From contig JBLDXI010000032.1 of the NCBI GenBank assembly GCA_047495785.1, positions 620,001 through 684,000 of the forward strand: a stretch of 64,000 bases of DNA. The letters are read 5' to 3'. Shown piece after piece: positions 1 through 11,629 of the stretch. The notes beneath the pieces are model-generated. The model searched no databases and was not told the origin of the DNA. It saw only the letters and a list, made by a program, of their open reading frames with translations. How positions within the stretch are numbered: position 1 is the first letter of the stretch; the number at the start of each line of letters is the position of its first letter. The translations under genes and the position numbers were made by a program. This DNA is from Lepidodermella squamata. Lineage: Eukaryota; Gastrotricha.

Positions 1-2936
1 CTCTATCACGGCGTAAGATAGTAAGTCTTTGTTGCTAGCATCTGTTTCGTTGGCAAGATTCACGCCACGTTTTGATAGTAGTTGGAAAACCTTCAAGTCT
101 CTTCTTTCATTAACTGCCAAAATTGATAAGGGATTGCCAGCTTCATTGCGCCAAGTTACGTTAGCTCCCCGATCGAGTAGGTAATCCAAAATTAGCGAAT
201 TTAAACAATGCGTTTTACCGGTGACAGCTTTTTCAAGATCGGAATCGCGGATTTGCTGAATCCCTTTTCCAACAAAGTATTTTACCGCATCCAAACGACC
301 AAGTAACAGCTGGTTTTCAAAGACATCTCGACTCGAAAAATCAGCCCCATTATCGATAAGAAATTTCAGAATATCAACATCATCGATTGGAAGGGTTCCG
401 AAATCTTCATTCACGCCAACACCGTTTTTCACAAGAAACTTTACCAATTCGTAATTATTGTTCCGGAAAGCTGTTAGAATTGGTGAAAACGTAGCATCGC
501 CTTGAATCGATACGCCATTGGATATCATTACTTTAGCGATTTCTATCCTTAAGATCTCTTCAGTGTGGCCTGAAGTTAGACGATCGAGGATTGTATTGTC
601 CAGTGCTTCGCCAATAGTTGATAGTCGGATTTGTTCAAACAATTTCCTGAATTCAGCGAGATTCCCAGTATGAGCTGCATCCCCAAGTCTCTGATGAGCA
701 TACTCTAGCTCTGTCTTGGTCAAAACCTAAAGTGAATATTGTCATGGCGTTTTGTTCATCAAATAGGTTGGCTTACCTTGACACATTTACCAGGAACCGG
801 TTGCCATTTCGAACATTTTAGTGGATCTTTAACACAAGTTGAAACGGAAGCTCCACTAGTCAACATTTGATCATCCGGGCAATGAATATGGATCGTAGCG
901 TTAAGTGGCAACTTTTCCAACTTCTTGACCGGCATGATGTAGCTGATCAAGCCATCAACATGGTCCAAGGAGCAACTTTCTTCTTGATAACAGTCTTTCG
1001 CTCTGGAAATTATAGAAGATATTCCATGCGGTATTCTAACATTAGGAAATGGCTCTTCAAAGGAATCGATGCCGAATTTCGAAATGAGAACTTCCACGTT
1101 TTTGGGGCAGTTGAATTTGATTGCTAAGGACAGAAGTGAATCGCCAGTCATATTACTAAGAGCCACTTCTTTTGCCGTATTGAAATCGAGAAAATCAAGT
1201 AATTGTTCGAAAATCGGCTCTTCGTGGCAAGAAACTGCATAATGCAAGGCAGTTTCATTTTTCTCATCTCGTTCCAAAAGCAGACCAGGCCATCTGTAGG
1301 CCAGATACCTTGCAATTTCCCATTTATAACCATCAATCGCTCGGTGTAGTGCGGTATAGTTAAATTTGTCTGGTCTTTCGAAGACAACTTTTAAAGTCCA
1401 AGCGGCAATTATTTGTTTTACAGCGATCAAATTGCCATTATCAATGGCGTAAAATAAAGGAGGTCGTCCGAGCTCATCGAGTACTGTCAAATTCATCTCA
1501 GCCATATCGCATAGTCGATCACCAAAAATATCCGTCAACTTGTCAATCGCATCGAAAATCTCGTGTCTAAATCGAGTTTTAACTTCAAGAGCCGAGATTT
1601 TAGCACCATTTGCAACCAAAACTTCAATCATTGTCGTCGGGTCTGCTGAAATCCCTAGTTCAGCCCAATGAAATGGGAGATTACCAGCGAAGTCAGGTTG
1701 ATTTTTGAGATTTGGATCCTTCTCAAGAATTATTTTCACAATTTTTGATTCTGTTTCCTGTTCGCTTTCGTAAAGCAGCATGTCTTCAAATTCCGGCCTC
1801 GATTGAATCATGCCGGCTCTAAAACCACTTTGATGAATAGCCATCGAATGCAAAACATTGCCACCCAAGCTATTACGAGAGGAAACATCCGCCCCTAATT
1901 CGATGAAAATGTTAACTGCTTCAGTATTCCGAGAAATTGCGGCTAAATGCAGGGCTGGGGCTGAAATGTGGGTCAATCCACCGAATAATCGGCATTTTGA
2001 CTCATTTAGCAGATCAACAGCTTTCGGAAATTCGAGAATTTTTCGTAAAATTGTTGAATTTCCAATGAGATAAGCGTTACAAAGTGGATTTTGCCCAAAA
2101 TGGTCGGTTGTTGTCAAATCGAAAAATTCTGGTAAATCCTCAATAAATTCCATCGAACCAGTTTTAACGACATAATGTCCCAAGCTGTCCGCATGTTCCC
2201 CGGGGCAGATGAATTTTTCCAAACCAGGATGATTATTTAATAGCCATTCTAGAACATCCCAATGTCCATTTTCCAGGGTGACCAAAGCTGGCGATTTCGA
2301 GAGATTGTCACACGTTTCCAGGGTTGCATTTCCGAGTGAAACCAGAGCTTCCAGTGTTTTTATTTGGTCTTCCTCCGAATTTTTGCTTTTCACAGCGAAC
2401 ATGACTGCAGTTTGAGGTGGATATTCAGGCTGCGTTTCGACCATTCTTCTCAGGTCATCGGGATGATTTTCGTCCATTTCTAAAATCAGTTCTCTCACGA
2501 CTTCGGAATGACAATTTCTTGCAGCAAGATGTAAAGGAGTTTCTTCGAAGGAATTTAATGGGTTCAGTTCGGTTTCATTGTAGGACAACAATTCACGAAG
2601 AGCTATCAAGTTTCCAAATTCAGCAGCAGAATGGAGCAGTGTTCTATTTCTCTCATTCCTTGCGTTTACAAGATCCGGATATTTCGAGATTAATTCGACA
2701 AAGTTATCATTGTCCTCGTTACGAATTGACCATTCAAGTTCGTGGATGAGTTGCTCGGGTGATGGCGATTTGCTTTCAGTAGTAGGTGGAATACAAGCTG
2801 GGATCGACTGGGTTGAATTGTCGTTCTCATCTTCATTCGGCTCGATGAGTAAATGGGTACCAGTATCCCCCACAGAAAAAGAGCATTTGACAAGGAGAAA
2901 AACTATCGAGCATGCCAAGATAAAGAAACCATGCAT
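1..2936 (-). CDS. Secreted ankyrin-repeat protein with Sushi-like Cys module (3' end off window)
   Basis: Exon 1 runs 2936-777 (720 codons) and ends at a GTAAGC donor. Exon 2 begins at 726 after TTTAG and stays open to position 1, so at least 960 residues are encoded and the 3' end is missing. The N-terminus (MHGFFILACSIVFLLVKCSF) is a clear signal peptide. Many degenerate ankyrin repeats follow (for example TLLHSAAEFGN, TPLHLAARN, TALHYAVS), with numerous N-x-S/T sequons that suit a secreted protein. Near residues 675-720 a Cys cluster ending W-x-P-V-P-G-K-C resembles the second half of a Sushi/CCP module. Exon 2 then encodes further ankyrin-like repeats (LVKFLVKNGVGVN, LLDRGANV). Ankyrin proteins are normally intracellular, so this architecture is unusual. 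The ligand and function are unknown. The start is the only ATG before the signal peptide. Confidence 0.85.
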
Positions 2937-3352
2937 GGTCTATAATAATATGCCCTCCCAAAAATCACAGATAATAAAGGCTAATGCAGCCCATGAGGTA
3001 ATTTGATAAACTAAAAAACGCTTAGTAACCTGATTCTATTCTCATTAAGCGAATTAATTGTATCGCGTTGCATGAAATTCATTCCCAATCCAATGGTAGT
3101 AAATAACACTTCACCTAGGTCGTTTTTAGTTATTTACCTAATGCTCGGTGAATGCTGTATATTGCGCTTCGCACTCATTATGGAAATGTACTTCCGAGCC
3201 AGACAGGGATAAATAGGATCTAATCGCTCAAAAATTTCTTTTTTTAAGAAGTCATGCACTATCATGAAAACAATTGACAATCACAAATCACAACAGATTC
3301 CTTATTAGCATAACATTACAAGATTTGGTTATAAGAGCATGAAGGTCCCCTT
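2937..3352. other. Intergenic spacer
   Basis: About 416 bases separate the upstream end of the ankyrin gene from the stop codon of the next minus-strand gene. It must hold the promoter of the ankyrin gene, but I see no convincing TATA box or conserved element and no open frame worth calling. Confidence 0.5.
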
Positions 3353-6172
3353 TTAGATTTCAGCAGCAAGTGGGTAGAGCCAAGATGCAGATGTTGTAGC
3401 TGAAGTAATCAGAAGAGCAAAAGCTATGGTGATCTCCTGCGCCACGATCTCACCAACAGCGGCCACGATGAGAACTCCACCAACGAAAATCAACGCAAAA
3501 TTAGCCAAGCCAAGAGACATGGGCTTTATCTCAGGAACAGTGGCCTTTCTTGTGAATTTCAACCTCAGAGTGAAGATGCATCCAACCACCAGAATAGCAG
3601 CATTGAGAGCTAGAAAAGATGCTAGCCAGTTCAAGTGATTAGCGCCAGAATCGCATAGCCAATAAGAAGTTTCAATTACTAAATCCTCCTCTTCAACATA
3701 TTCCGGCGCTTTGGTAGTGTAGGCGCACCTCAAAGGGGCACCGAGTAACCAAAATCCAACGAGTGCTGCGCTAACCAGTGTGAAAATCAGCACCCACGCA
3801 ATGCTCAATTCCTCTGCTGCTTTGTAATCGAATTGATTAACATTTGGAACCGCCGTCTTGGACGATGGGCGCAACCTTCCATACTCATCGAAATATGTCT
3901 TGAAATCCATCATTGCCGTCCCTTGCTCAGGCACGAGGCTACCTGATAGTTTAGAAGAAATTCTCGCTTTTCTTCTAGATTTTAGCGATAAGAAGATTGG
4001 ACGTAGGTTTAGAGTGCCATTCACAAGACCAAAGCTCAGGACTGTCAATACTATTCTCAATTTCCACAGAACCAGTGGCGATATTGAAGTTTGTAGTGAA
4101 AACACGATTGAAGCAGCATTCATAAGCAAAGCTCCTATCATTCCAATAAACTTCAGCTTGTAAAATCCCTGGTCCAACTTCCCTCTTTTGAGAATCTTAT
4201 AGATTCCTCCAATCTGAACGAGGCTCACTATAGCATTTATAGGCCCAGTGAAGTATATGATCTCCTCAGGAATTTCTTCGATTCCTTTTTTATAATTTGC
4301 CCTATCTTTCGGTGGCTCGCCATTCTGTGTTTGCCATGAAGGATCGCGATATTTCTTCATCCAATAGCTCGAAAGGGAGTACGCCGAAGTATTAGGGTAC
4401 TGATGGACTGTATATAAGATCTGGTAACCCGATGAGGGGGTCCACTGGCTTACCATCAAAATGTCCCCATCAACCTCGCCCCTTTCATTATACGTTAGCC
4501 TACCCATTCTCAGCCCTAAATAATCCATTGAGATGGCTGTTTTGTTCACGACTCGCATCACGCGTTCAGGTTGGTCTCGCATTTTGCGTAGTGATAGATT
4601 CTGTGTTTTCAGTGCTTTCTCGGACTCGTGGAGTGTCAGGACAGCCTGAAGTATGGCATCGTGACAGGTAACGCGTTGTTCATAGTCGTAGGGTCGCGTG
4701 TAATTCGAGGATCGATCAAACAATGCGTCGAATTCCAGCAGATTGTATCCTAATGCAATTTTCACCCTAGGCTCCATTGTGGCCTGGATCGGCGCTGCCC
4801 AGAAGGCGTGCTAAAATTAATTCAAGTTGAAATACATCGAAAAGGAAGGAAAGTGTGCGTGCATTTGTCAATGCGTGGTTAATGCATTTCAAGGGAGATG
4901 GTAGGTTGGATGCGGTTCGTTTTAATGGAGCATGCTTCCTTCATGATTTCCGAAGGATAGAGTGGTAGAGGGAGGATGCAGAGGAAGTGCGTTAGATCTT
5001 CAAATATACTTACCATTTGACAGTATTTTCAAGGGGCTAATCCTCTCTGAATCAAGTTTCAAGTTTCTCTGAAACAACAATTCATCCTGGTTCAGACGTC
5101 AAATGCCCCTAAGGGTGGCAACTTGAATGGTGCTTTGTAGTGATTTGGTGAACAGTTTGGCAGCCCGGAGGCTTGCAAGGATCCTCTTTTGAGAGTCTAA
5201 TGCAGGATTGGTAATGCGTTAAGTTTGTTGAGAGAACCCGGATGATAGAGGGTAAGCCTCCTTAAGTAAGGCTTCTCCGGGTTTGAAAAAGGGAGAAACG
5301 CTAGCTCAATTTACCTTCATTTGCTCAATGATCACAGCTCGACGGCATTGCGGCACCACAGGGTCCGGCAGAGTAGCTGGGTCGCTGAAAACTATGCCAA
5401 GCAGATGAAACGCATATCTCGGCCCAGTCATGCCGAATTTGTGAGCTTGACACAGAAACCTCCAAATCAGCCGTCTGTTAGACGTAGTAACAACAAAAGC
5501 TCTAACATCAGTCTTCTTCATCGCCACGAAATACTCATCATCCATATCAGCCACGATATCGAAATATGGCACGGAAATATTGCCTTGATCAAGCGCGTTG
5601 CGTTGTAGAATTGCGGCGGATGTGTAATCAGAGAAACTGCCAACATTCGTTATGATACCAATTCGCTGCCATTTGCCAACATCTTTGATGAATCTTAATT
5701 GGGCGAAGGTGATAATGCCACCTGTCGATCGCATCAAATACAAATTCCGGTAGATGCTGCGGTCTGTTAAAAACGAAGCCGCGCAGGTTCCTGTTATGCC
5801 CATGGAGTTGATTTCATGTAAAGCCGGACCTAGCGCCTTACATCCATTGGAAAAACTCGGCCCCACAATCACAGGAGATTGGAATGTGTTGGGCTCGCGA
5901 TGATTTTCGAAACTTTGACTGTAGCTGACGGCAATTTTGACAGCAAGATCCCCACCAGCTTCGTCCTCAAGTTGACTAATGATGTGATAGTCGGGTAGAA
6001 TGTCTGATTGATTGTTTACGGCATTCACAGCTATTTCAGAGGCGATTTTACAGGCTAGCCCCGTTGATGGTGGATTGCCTGTGAATGACATCAGCCCCAG
6101 AAGAGATAGGTTGTACGCCTTCCTACTAGCAACATTAGGCACAACTAGCCCAATCAGTAGGATGAGTCGCAT
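3353..6172 (-). CDS. Class C GPCR, GABA-B receptor-like, two exons
   Basis: Exon 1 is 6172-5315 and exon 2 is 4810-3353. The joint AAG|GTAAAT ... TTTTAG|CAC is phase 0 and gives about 771 aa. The start chosen is the Met opening a strong signal peptide (MRLILLIGLVVPN); an in-frame ATG at 6235 would add 21 residues. Exon 1 and the first part of exon 2 form a periplasmic-binding-protein-like ligand domain (VIVGPSFSNGC, IGIITNVGSFSDYTSAA). Exon 2 then encodes seven hydrophobic segments, including a GABA-B-type TM3 region (LSFGLVNGTLNLRPIF). Such receptors sense GABA or other small ligands and couple to G proteins as dimers. The chain stops directly after TM7 (WLYPLAAEI), so there is no cytoplasmic tail or coiled coil as in canonical GABA-B subunits. 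The ligand is not predictable. Confidence 0.8.
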
Positions 6173-6235
6173 GACAACTTTGGTGGATGAGATGTTGTGA
6201 AATAAGCCAACTGTTAAGTTTTTTAGCTCTCTCAT

Positions 6236-7862
6236 GACAAAAAACAGCGGAAATAGACCTGGCAGAGATTTCAGATTCCTGTCTTGTGAAATCTATAAAT
6301 GATGTGGAAAGCGACCTTATCGTCTCGTTCTCTCCGTAGGGAGGGGCGAAACGTGAAACTCTGTCATTCCAGTTGTATCGATCAAGAGTAAACGCTGCAA
6401 GTACGGTGTTTCCGAGAAATTTAGACTACGGTTTTGTGCACATCATTTCGTCAGTTCGTGGAATTTTGTCAGGAGGCTACATTCATTTGGAAGAGGGAAC
6501 TCGACTACATGAAATAAAAGCCAATACCGTCATCCCTCTATCAGTGTTGGAGATTAAATTGAAATCAAAATAAAAATAAAATCTCGTTCCCTCTAAGAGA
6601 ATCATATCCTGATCCCAAAATCAAAACCTGAAATCATGGAATTTTGCTACATCGAATGCAGCTTTCCGTGAAGACATTTCGTCCACCTGTATGACGCAGT
6701 CTGTTGCATTTTGCGGGTCTGTATTCCAAAACTGTAAGTGTGTGAATTTATAAGAAATATAACAATTTATCAAGCAATACCACAGTTACACCGTTACACC
6801 GCTGTCCGGCACTGGACGTTGTCGCCAAACAACTTATTTAAAATCGAAAAGGTAGCTCGGCCGCATAGAGCCATTGCCACGAAAAACTCTTTGAAATTAA
6901 TTAAGGGGTGTATTTTGATTTTATTCGGCTTCACTATTTGCTGAGAGTGCGCACTCAGATCACTCTGCGTTCTCTATGATTCGCCAGCTTTTATTTTAAT
7001 TCAATCGTCACTTGTCACCCCTCTGGAATCTATCTCAGTTCAAAATTTAGCCGGGGCTCTTCCAAAGCAGCTGGGAACCAGATGCGACTCACAAGCAAGC
7101 TAACATAATCCTAAGTTATTGGAATCCAAGCTGAGTAAATGATAGCTGAGCACGCTATTTTCAAATTTTGCTACAGGTTAAGTTAAGCAATAAAGCGACA
7201 TTTTGGGACGACGAAACGACACAATGAAAGTGGAAACAGCTTGTTAGTTGTGCAGAAAAAACAGCGATATATATACTCGATACTCGACATGGTAGACGCT
7301 AGATCGGATAAATGGTAGAAGGGCCGCATTCACTTGCTTGAGTTCGCTAGGAGAAATGTTCAATTCCAATTGTCCTCTGTTGCATCTTGAATTCCCAGCT
7401 ATCAGAGAATTAAAAATTGAACTTGTAAGGAGTGTTGTGCCTTTGAAAGCCAATAAAGGTCCCCATGCTTTTTTATAAATCATGCGACCATATTTTACTA
7501 TCAGAATGACGGAACCAAATTTGACTGTAGCGGAACCAAATCAGCATTTTGCGGAACCTGATTTTAGGTAAGCAAAAAGCCGCTTTTTGAATATTTCTAC
7601 GAAATTGAGGCAATGCATGAATTCTAAAGTGAAGAATGCGTCTTTTACAAAATTTTACGCTGAATAAAATTATGCTGATAAATCATGACAAGATTGAAAG
7701 CTTCAGAAAGTGGCTTTAGGCCCATTGAAAATCCCAAAATTTGGTTCCGCTAACAGGCATTTTTGGTTCCGCTAAAAGTAAGACCCTTTTACTATTAGAA
7801 CATCGATTCTCTCAAACAAAACGCATTGGATAACAAATCCTCGAGTTGTCACACGTCACACG
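6236..7862. other. Intergenic region with inverted-repeat element
   Basis: No gene is visible. Its first 400 bases (to about 6636) are the upstream region that is duplicated at 9945-10340. The interval also contains the element at 7507-7786. Short open frames here start at non-ATG codons or lack coding character. Confidence 0.5.
7493..7800. mobile_element. Short inverted-repeat element flanked by 14-bp direct repeat
   Basis: The motif GCGGAACCAAAT occurs twice near the left end and its reverse complement (TTTGGTTCCGC) twice near the right end, so the interval can fold back. It is flanked by TTTTACTATCAGAA on the left (7493-7506) and TTTTACTATTAGAA on the right (7787-7800), 13 of 14 matching, which looks like a target duplication. 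There is no coding capacity. The class is not assigned. Confidence 0.55.
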
Positions 7863-8322
7863 ATGTACAATGTGAATACGGTCCTCATTCTCACCATTGC
7901 CGTGGTAAGTTAACACGCCTGCATTGGATCTGTCTCCATGATAACCGTTCCTTCAACAACAGACTTTCGGTGCTGTATTGATTGCGGCGGAAGAGCAGTC
8001 CCTCGATACGGCATCCGAGGTCAAATATGAAGAAGTTCTTATCGACAAACTGGAGCAAGTCAGCCCCGATGTTGATAAGGATGTTGATGGTCGCGTGGCT
8101 GTAAATGAGAAAGTAGCCCGTGATGACGTGAAAGCGCCTAAGGCCAACACGAACGACAAACCCAGCAAGAACGACAAGACCAGCAAGAAAGGCAAGATCA
8201 GCAAGAATGACAAGAACACCGGGCCTGGGAAGTCGGAAAGAAACAGCAAGCATAGTCGACCAGAGCGTACCAGGGGCCAGAAAAACAAGAATAAAGTGCT
8301 ACCGTTGGAAGCAACAAATTGA
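7863..8322 (+). CDS. Small secreted Lys-rich disordered protein, two exons
   Basis: Exon 1 is 7863-7904 (14 codons, MYNVNTVLILTIAV), the intron is 7905-7962 (GTAAGT...CAACAG, 58 bp), and exon 2 is 7963-8322, giving 133 aa. The N-terminal 20 or so residues form a hydrophobic signal peptide ending near AAEEQ. The mature part is extremely hydrophilic: an acidic segment (residues 25-60) followed by a Lys/Asn/Ser/Asp-rich tail with an imperfect repeat (PSKNDKTSKKGKISKNDKN) and a basic C-terminus. It has no cysteines, so it is probably intrinsically disordered and secreted. I recognise no family. The antisense frames over the same DNA are shadows of its repetitive codons. Confidence 0.65.
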
Positions 8323-9461
8323 ATCAGTCCGCTGAGTTCAGCAGTCGAAACTTGAGCTGAGAAGCATTTTCTTTTGGAGTCGTCGACCTTAATCACTTTT
8401 AAATGTGGTGCGGCTTGTTATGGTGTGGTGCAATCTAGTATTATTTCGCGGTTATGATATGTAATGGCATTCAGGTATCATTTTTCGAAAATACAACTAA
8501 GACAGCGACAACTTAGACAGCTGATCGCTAAGGTTTCTAAGTTCTTTTTTCAGGCAATCATTGCTTTGCATACATTGTTGGCTCCTGGGCTCCAGATTAG
8601 TTTATTGCTATAACACTCGCCGTGCAGAATAGTCAGTTTTTGCGATCAGATCAGTTCGCAGGGCTCATGCTTGAGCTCATCAGGTTCAGTCGGGAGGTTT
8701 CATGTCTATTCTGGGCCTGAAAGAAAAATCTGAAAAGGCCCATTTCAGGCCTACATTTTGCAGATATTTAGGCCTAAATTGAGAGCTGTTCTGGGCCTAT
8801 TCCAGGCATGAATTCGTAAAATGCACGCCCTTCGGCCCACCCTGCATCGATTTACACTTGAATAATTCACCTGCTTTATGAAGCTTTTATAAAGCATTTA
8901 ACTTTATTTTTTATTTCCAATCGATTAGCAATATCAATCGATTAGCCTCAAATCAGCTTAAATATAAATTATCGTCTTTGATCAGGTCGAAATAGAAAAA
9001 TCGGTAAAAAAAAACGGAATGTTGGTATGTTGTTACTTGAGTGAATTTTATGCCGTCATCAATGCTCCACTCGATTCAGCCGCGTTTTCGTCGTTGAGAG
9101 TTTCGCGAAGAGGAACATTCCGCCATAGGTGAAAATGGTGAATAGGTGAAATTACCTTCTTAGCTCAGAATTGGGACATGTAATTAACTTTGTAAATAAT
9201 CGCATGTATGCATAAACAGCTCCAACAGTGAAAATCTGCGATTCACGCACCATTGAATCAATTTGACGCTTGAAATTAGCGTTATATTTTGTTTGGGGTT
9301 CGCAAAAAACTCTCATAAATTCTTTAAAGTCTCAGGAGTCTCAAGACCTCTTCCAGGACAGGCAAAATTCTTGAAAATCTGCGCTGAAATTGCAGGCCTC
9401 TTTTGAGCTTCCAGGTCTGAAAACCCAGGATAGGCCTGGGCGCTCCCGTCTGGGTTCCCTA
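8323..9461. repeat. Gene-free region with imperfect long inverted repeat (8683-9457)
   Basis: Between about 8683 and 9457 the ends are related as an imperfect inverted repeat: a CGGGAG...GGGCCTGAAAG stretch near 8691 mirrors CAGGCCTGGG...CTCCCGTCTGGG-type sequence near 9430. GGCCT/AGGCC words are enriched at both ends. It looks like a degraded non-autonomous DNA element. No protein-coding frame is evident. Confidence 0.4.
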
Positions 9462-10340
9462 GCTGTGAATGCCATCAGCCGCAGAAGCGATAGGTTGTAC
9501 GTCTTCCTACTAGCAAAATTGTTTACGACTAGCCCGACCAGTAGGATGAGTGGAACTGGATGAGGATGAGTGGAACCAACTTTGGTGGATGGATCACTCT
9601 CATTTTTAGGACGGGTTTGATGAGGCCTAAGGCGCCTTAGAGCCGCTCCAAGGCGCCTTTAAGGCGTCTTCAAGTCGCCTTGCATCATGATTCATCACAC
9701 TAAGGCGTCTTAGAGGGCTGTGATTCACAGCCTAGGCTGATTAATGACAAAAAACTCGGTCAGCCGGGGACTTTGACAAAAAATCAAAAATTTTAAGGCG
9801 CCTTGCCAAGACGTCTTCGTCATGGACGCCTTACCCAGGCGTCTTTAAAAGATGACTTACCAAGGCGTCTTACGAAAATACAGGGCGCCTTAGGCTAAGG
9901 CGCCTTTATGCGGTTTTTTTGCATTACGCTAACCCGTCTTTTCTGTGAGAGAGATGTTGTGAACCAATTGTGTTTTAGCTCTCTCATAACAAAAAACAGC
10001 GGAAATAGACCTGGCAGAGATGTCAGATTCCTGTCTTGTGAAATCTATAAATGATGTGGAAAGCGACCTTATCGTCTCGTTCTCTCCGTAAGGAGGGGCG
10101 AAACGTGAAACTCTGTCATTCCAGTTGTATCGATCAAGAGTAAACGCTGCAAGTACGGTGTTTCCGAGAAATTTGGCTCGGGAGGCTACATTCATTTGGA
10201 AGAGGAAACTCGACTACATACCGTCATCCCTCGATCAGTGTTGGGGATTTTATTAAAATCAAAATCGAATTCAAATTTCGTTCCCTCTCATAGAATCGCA
10301 TCCTGATCCCAAAATCGAAAACCTGAAATCTACAAATCTA
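9462..10340 (-). pseudogene. Duplicated fragment of the GABA-B-like receptor 5' end, split by a MITE
   Basis: Sequence 9462-9586 matches about 6079-6190 (signal peptide and start of exon 1), and 9945-10340 matches about 6190-6636 (5' flank). The copy carries substitutions, a small deletion in the flank near 10170, and an insertion of about 370 bp of inverted-repeat DNA exactly at the start region. It cannot encode the receptor and is a dead partial duplicate. Confidence 0.75.
9587..9957. mobile_element. MITE rich in AAGGCGCCTT palindromes
   Basis: The ends are mirror images: ATCACTCTCA...GACGGGTT on the left and AACCCGTC...TGAGAGAGAT on the right, giving terminal inverted repeats of about 25 bp. 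The interior has repeated AAGGCGCCTT, AAGGCGTCTT and their variants. It interrupts the duplicated receptor 5' fragment, whose intact counterpart at about 6190 is the empty site. No open frame of note. Confidence 0.65.
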
Positions 10341-10402
10341 CAAAATTATGGATGGAAAATAGATTCGAAAATGCAAATATGGCTGACCAGGTCATGGTGT
10401 CT

Positions 10403-11629
10403 TCAAGAAAACGGAGCTATGTCGCGATTTTTCCTGCAAGTAATAGCCCTCCAATACCGCTTGAAGTCGTTCGTGAATCCAGGCCTCAAACACTGAATAA
10501 CAGGCGCCACTGCCGTCTCGAGGGTATACGTCAGCAGACACAGCTTATGCAGGGCCGATGACAGGTGATCCGGTCCAGCACTGTCCCACAGCACGACAAG
10601 CAACAGCGACGCAAAAATGGGGAAATGAAATAGGGAAAATGCGAAAAACGACAGTAAAGATTGTTTCATGTAGAAAACTTCACGCTTTTGCCAATTAGAC
10701 AACAGGCTATTTGAAGCAGCTGGTAACGATTGCTGACTGCTGGAAATCGAGCCGGTATCATTCCTTGTTCTTGACTTGCTGAACGATCGAAGCTTACTAA
10801 AAATCATCCTAAAACAAAATTTCAAATTAAATTTTAAAACTTATTAAAATTTAAAAATTAATTTAAAAATGCTGGTATGATTAAAAATTAGATTTGGAAT
10901 TACTGAAATTTCTCACCAGTAGTTTCGGGCGATCAAAGTGTTTGGTATCAAGACAGCTAAAACCGTGAAATAGACTGTTGAAAGAAGGGACGTGTCGATA
11001 TGAGGACCAAGGCTGTAGTCAAACATTCCGCAGTACAAGGCCTCTGAACCGTTATTCAGGCCAGGAACGGCCGCATACTCAGCAGCCAGTGCATTGAAGG
11101 GATAGACTGTTAGCGTTCCAAAGGTAACAACGCCTAGAACTAGGGAAGCAAGCGCTAATAACAGGACCTTTTTCGTATTAGCCGGCGAGTTTGGGCTGTT
11201 GGAAAGCAGGCATAGCCTACGTTCGTAGCTGATAAGCATAAAAATCCAGGTACCCTGGCAGCCCGAACTGGCTGAAATAGTGAAGATGAAGCCGCATAGC
11301 CAGGCCGGAGCGTTCCAATAGCCCGTCGTAACCGGTATCCAAATCGCGATAGTTTGGGCCAATGTGTGGATGATCGAGACAATAGCGCTGAGTAAGGTGA
11401 GTACAAAGAAGTCTTTGCGAACTTGCCGTTTGCGATAAACCGCGAGGTTGATGGCATTTGTTGCAATGACGAGGATTGTGACGATGAGATAGGCCATCGG
11501 GAATGGCAGTCGTTCGACGACCGTCCTCGCTTGAAGGTCGTGAAACCAACCGACAAAGTAAGGACGAGGTGAGTCATAGCCACGTTTTGGGCTGGAGATC
11601 ATCACCCAGGATTCGTCAATAAAACTCAT
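10403..11629 (-). CDS. Rhodopsin-like 7TM receptor, lineage-specific family, copy 1
   Basis: Exon 1 is 11629-10917 and exon 2 is 10808-10403, joined phase 2 inside the Trp codon of NYW (donor GTGAGA, acceptor TTTTAG), giving 372 aa. Seven hydrophobic segments are visible: AYLIVTILVIATNAINLAVY (TM1), a TM2 after RKDFFVLTLL, TM3 ending FMLISYERRLCLL (YERR at the E/DRY position), TM4 (VLLLALASLVLGVV), TM5 before NYW, TM6 after NWQKREVFYM, and TM7 ending VAPVIQCLRPGF. It is the most diverged and the only inverted member of the four-gene family in this window. The intron sits at the same codon in all four, showing common descent. The ligand is unknown; a chemosensory role is plausible but not shown. 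Confidence 0.85.

Noticed and set aside
7891-8396. Two long minus-strand frames with Leu/Phe-rich translations
   Set aside because: Antisense shadows of the Lys/Asp-rich codons of the secreted protein gene; no start or splice context.
11155-11583. Overlapping minus-strand frames of 142 and 110 aa
   Set aside because: Alternative frames over exon 1 of receptor copy 1; they lack membrane topology and homology to the paralogues.
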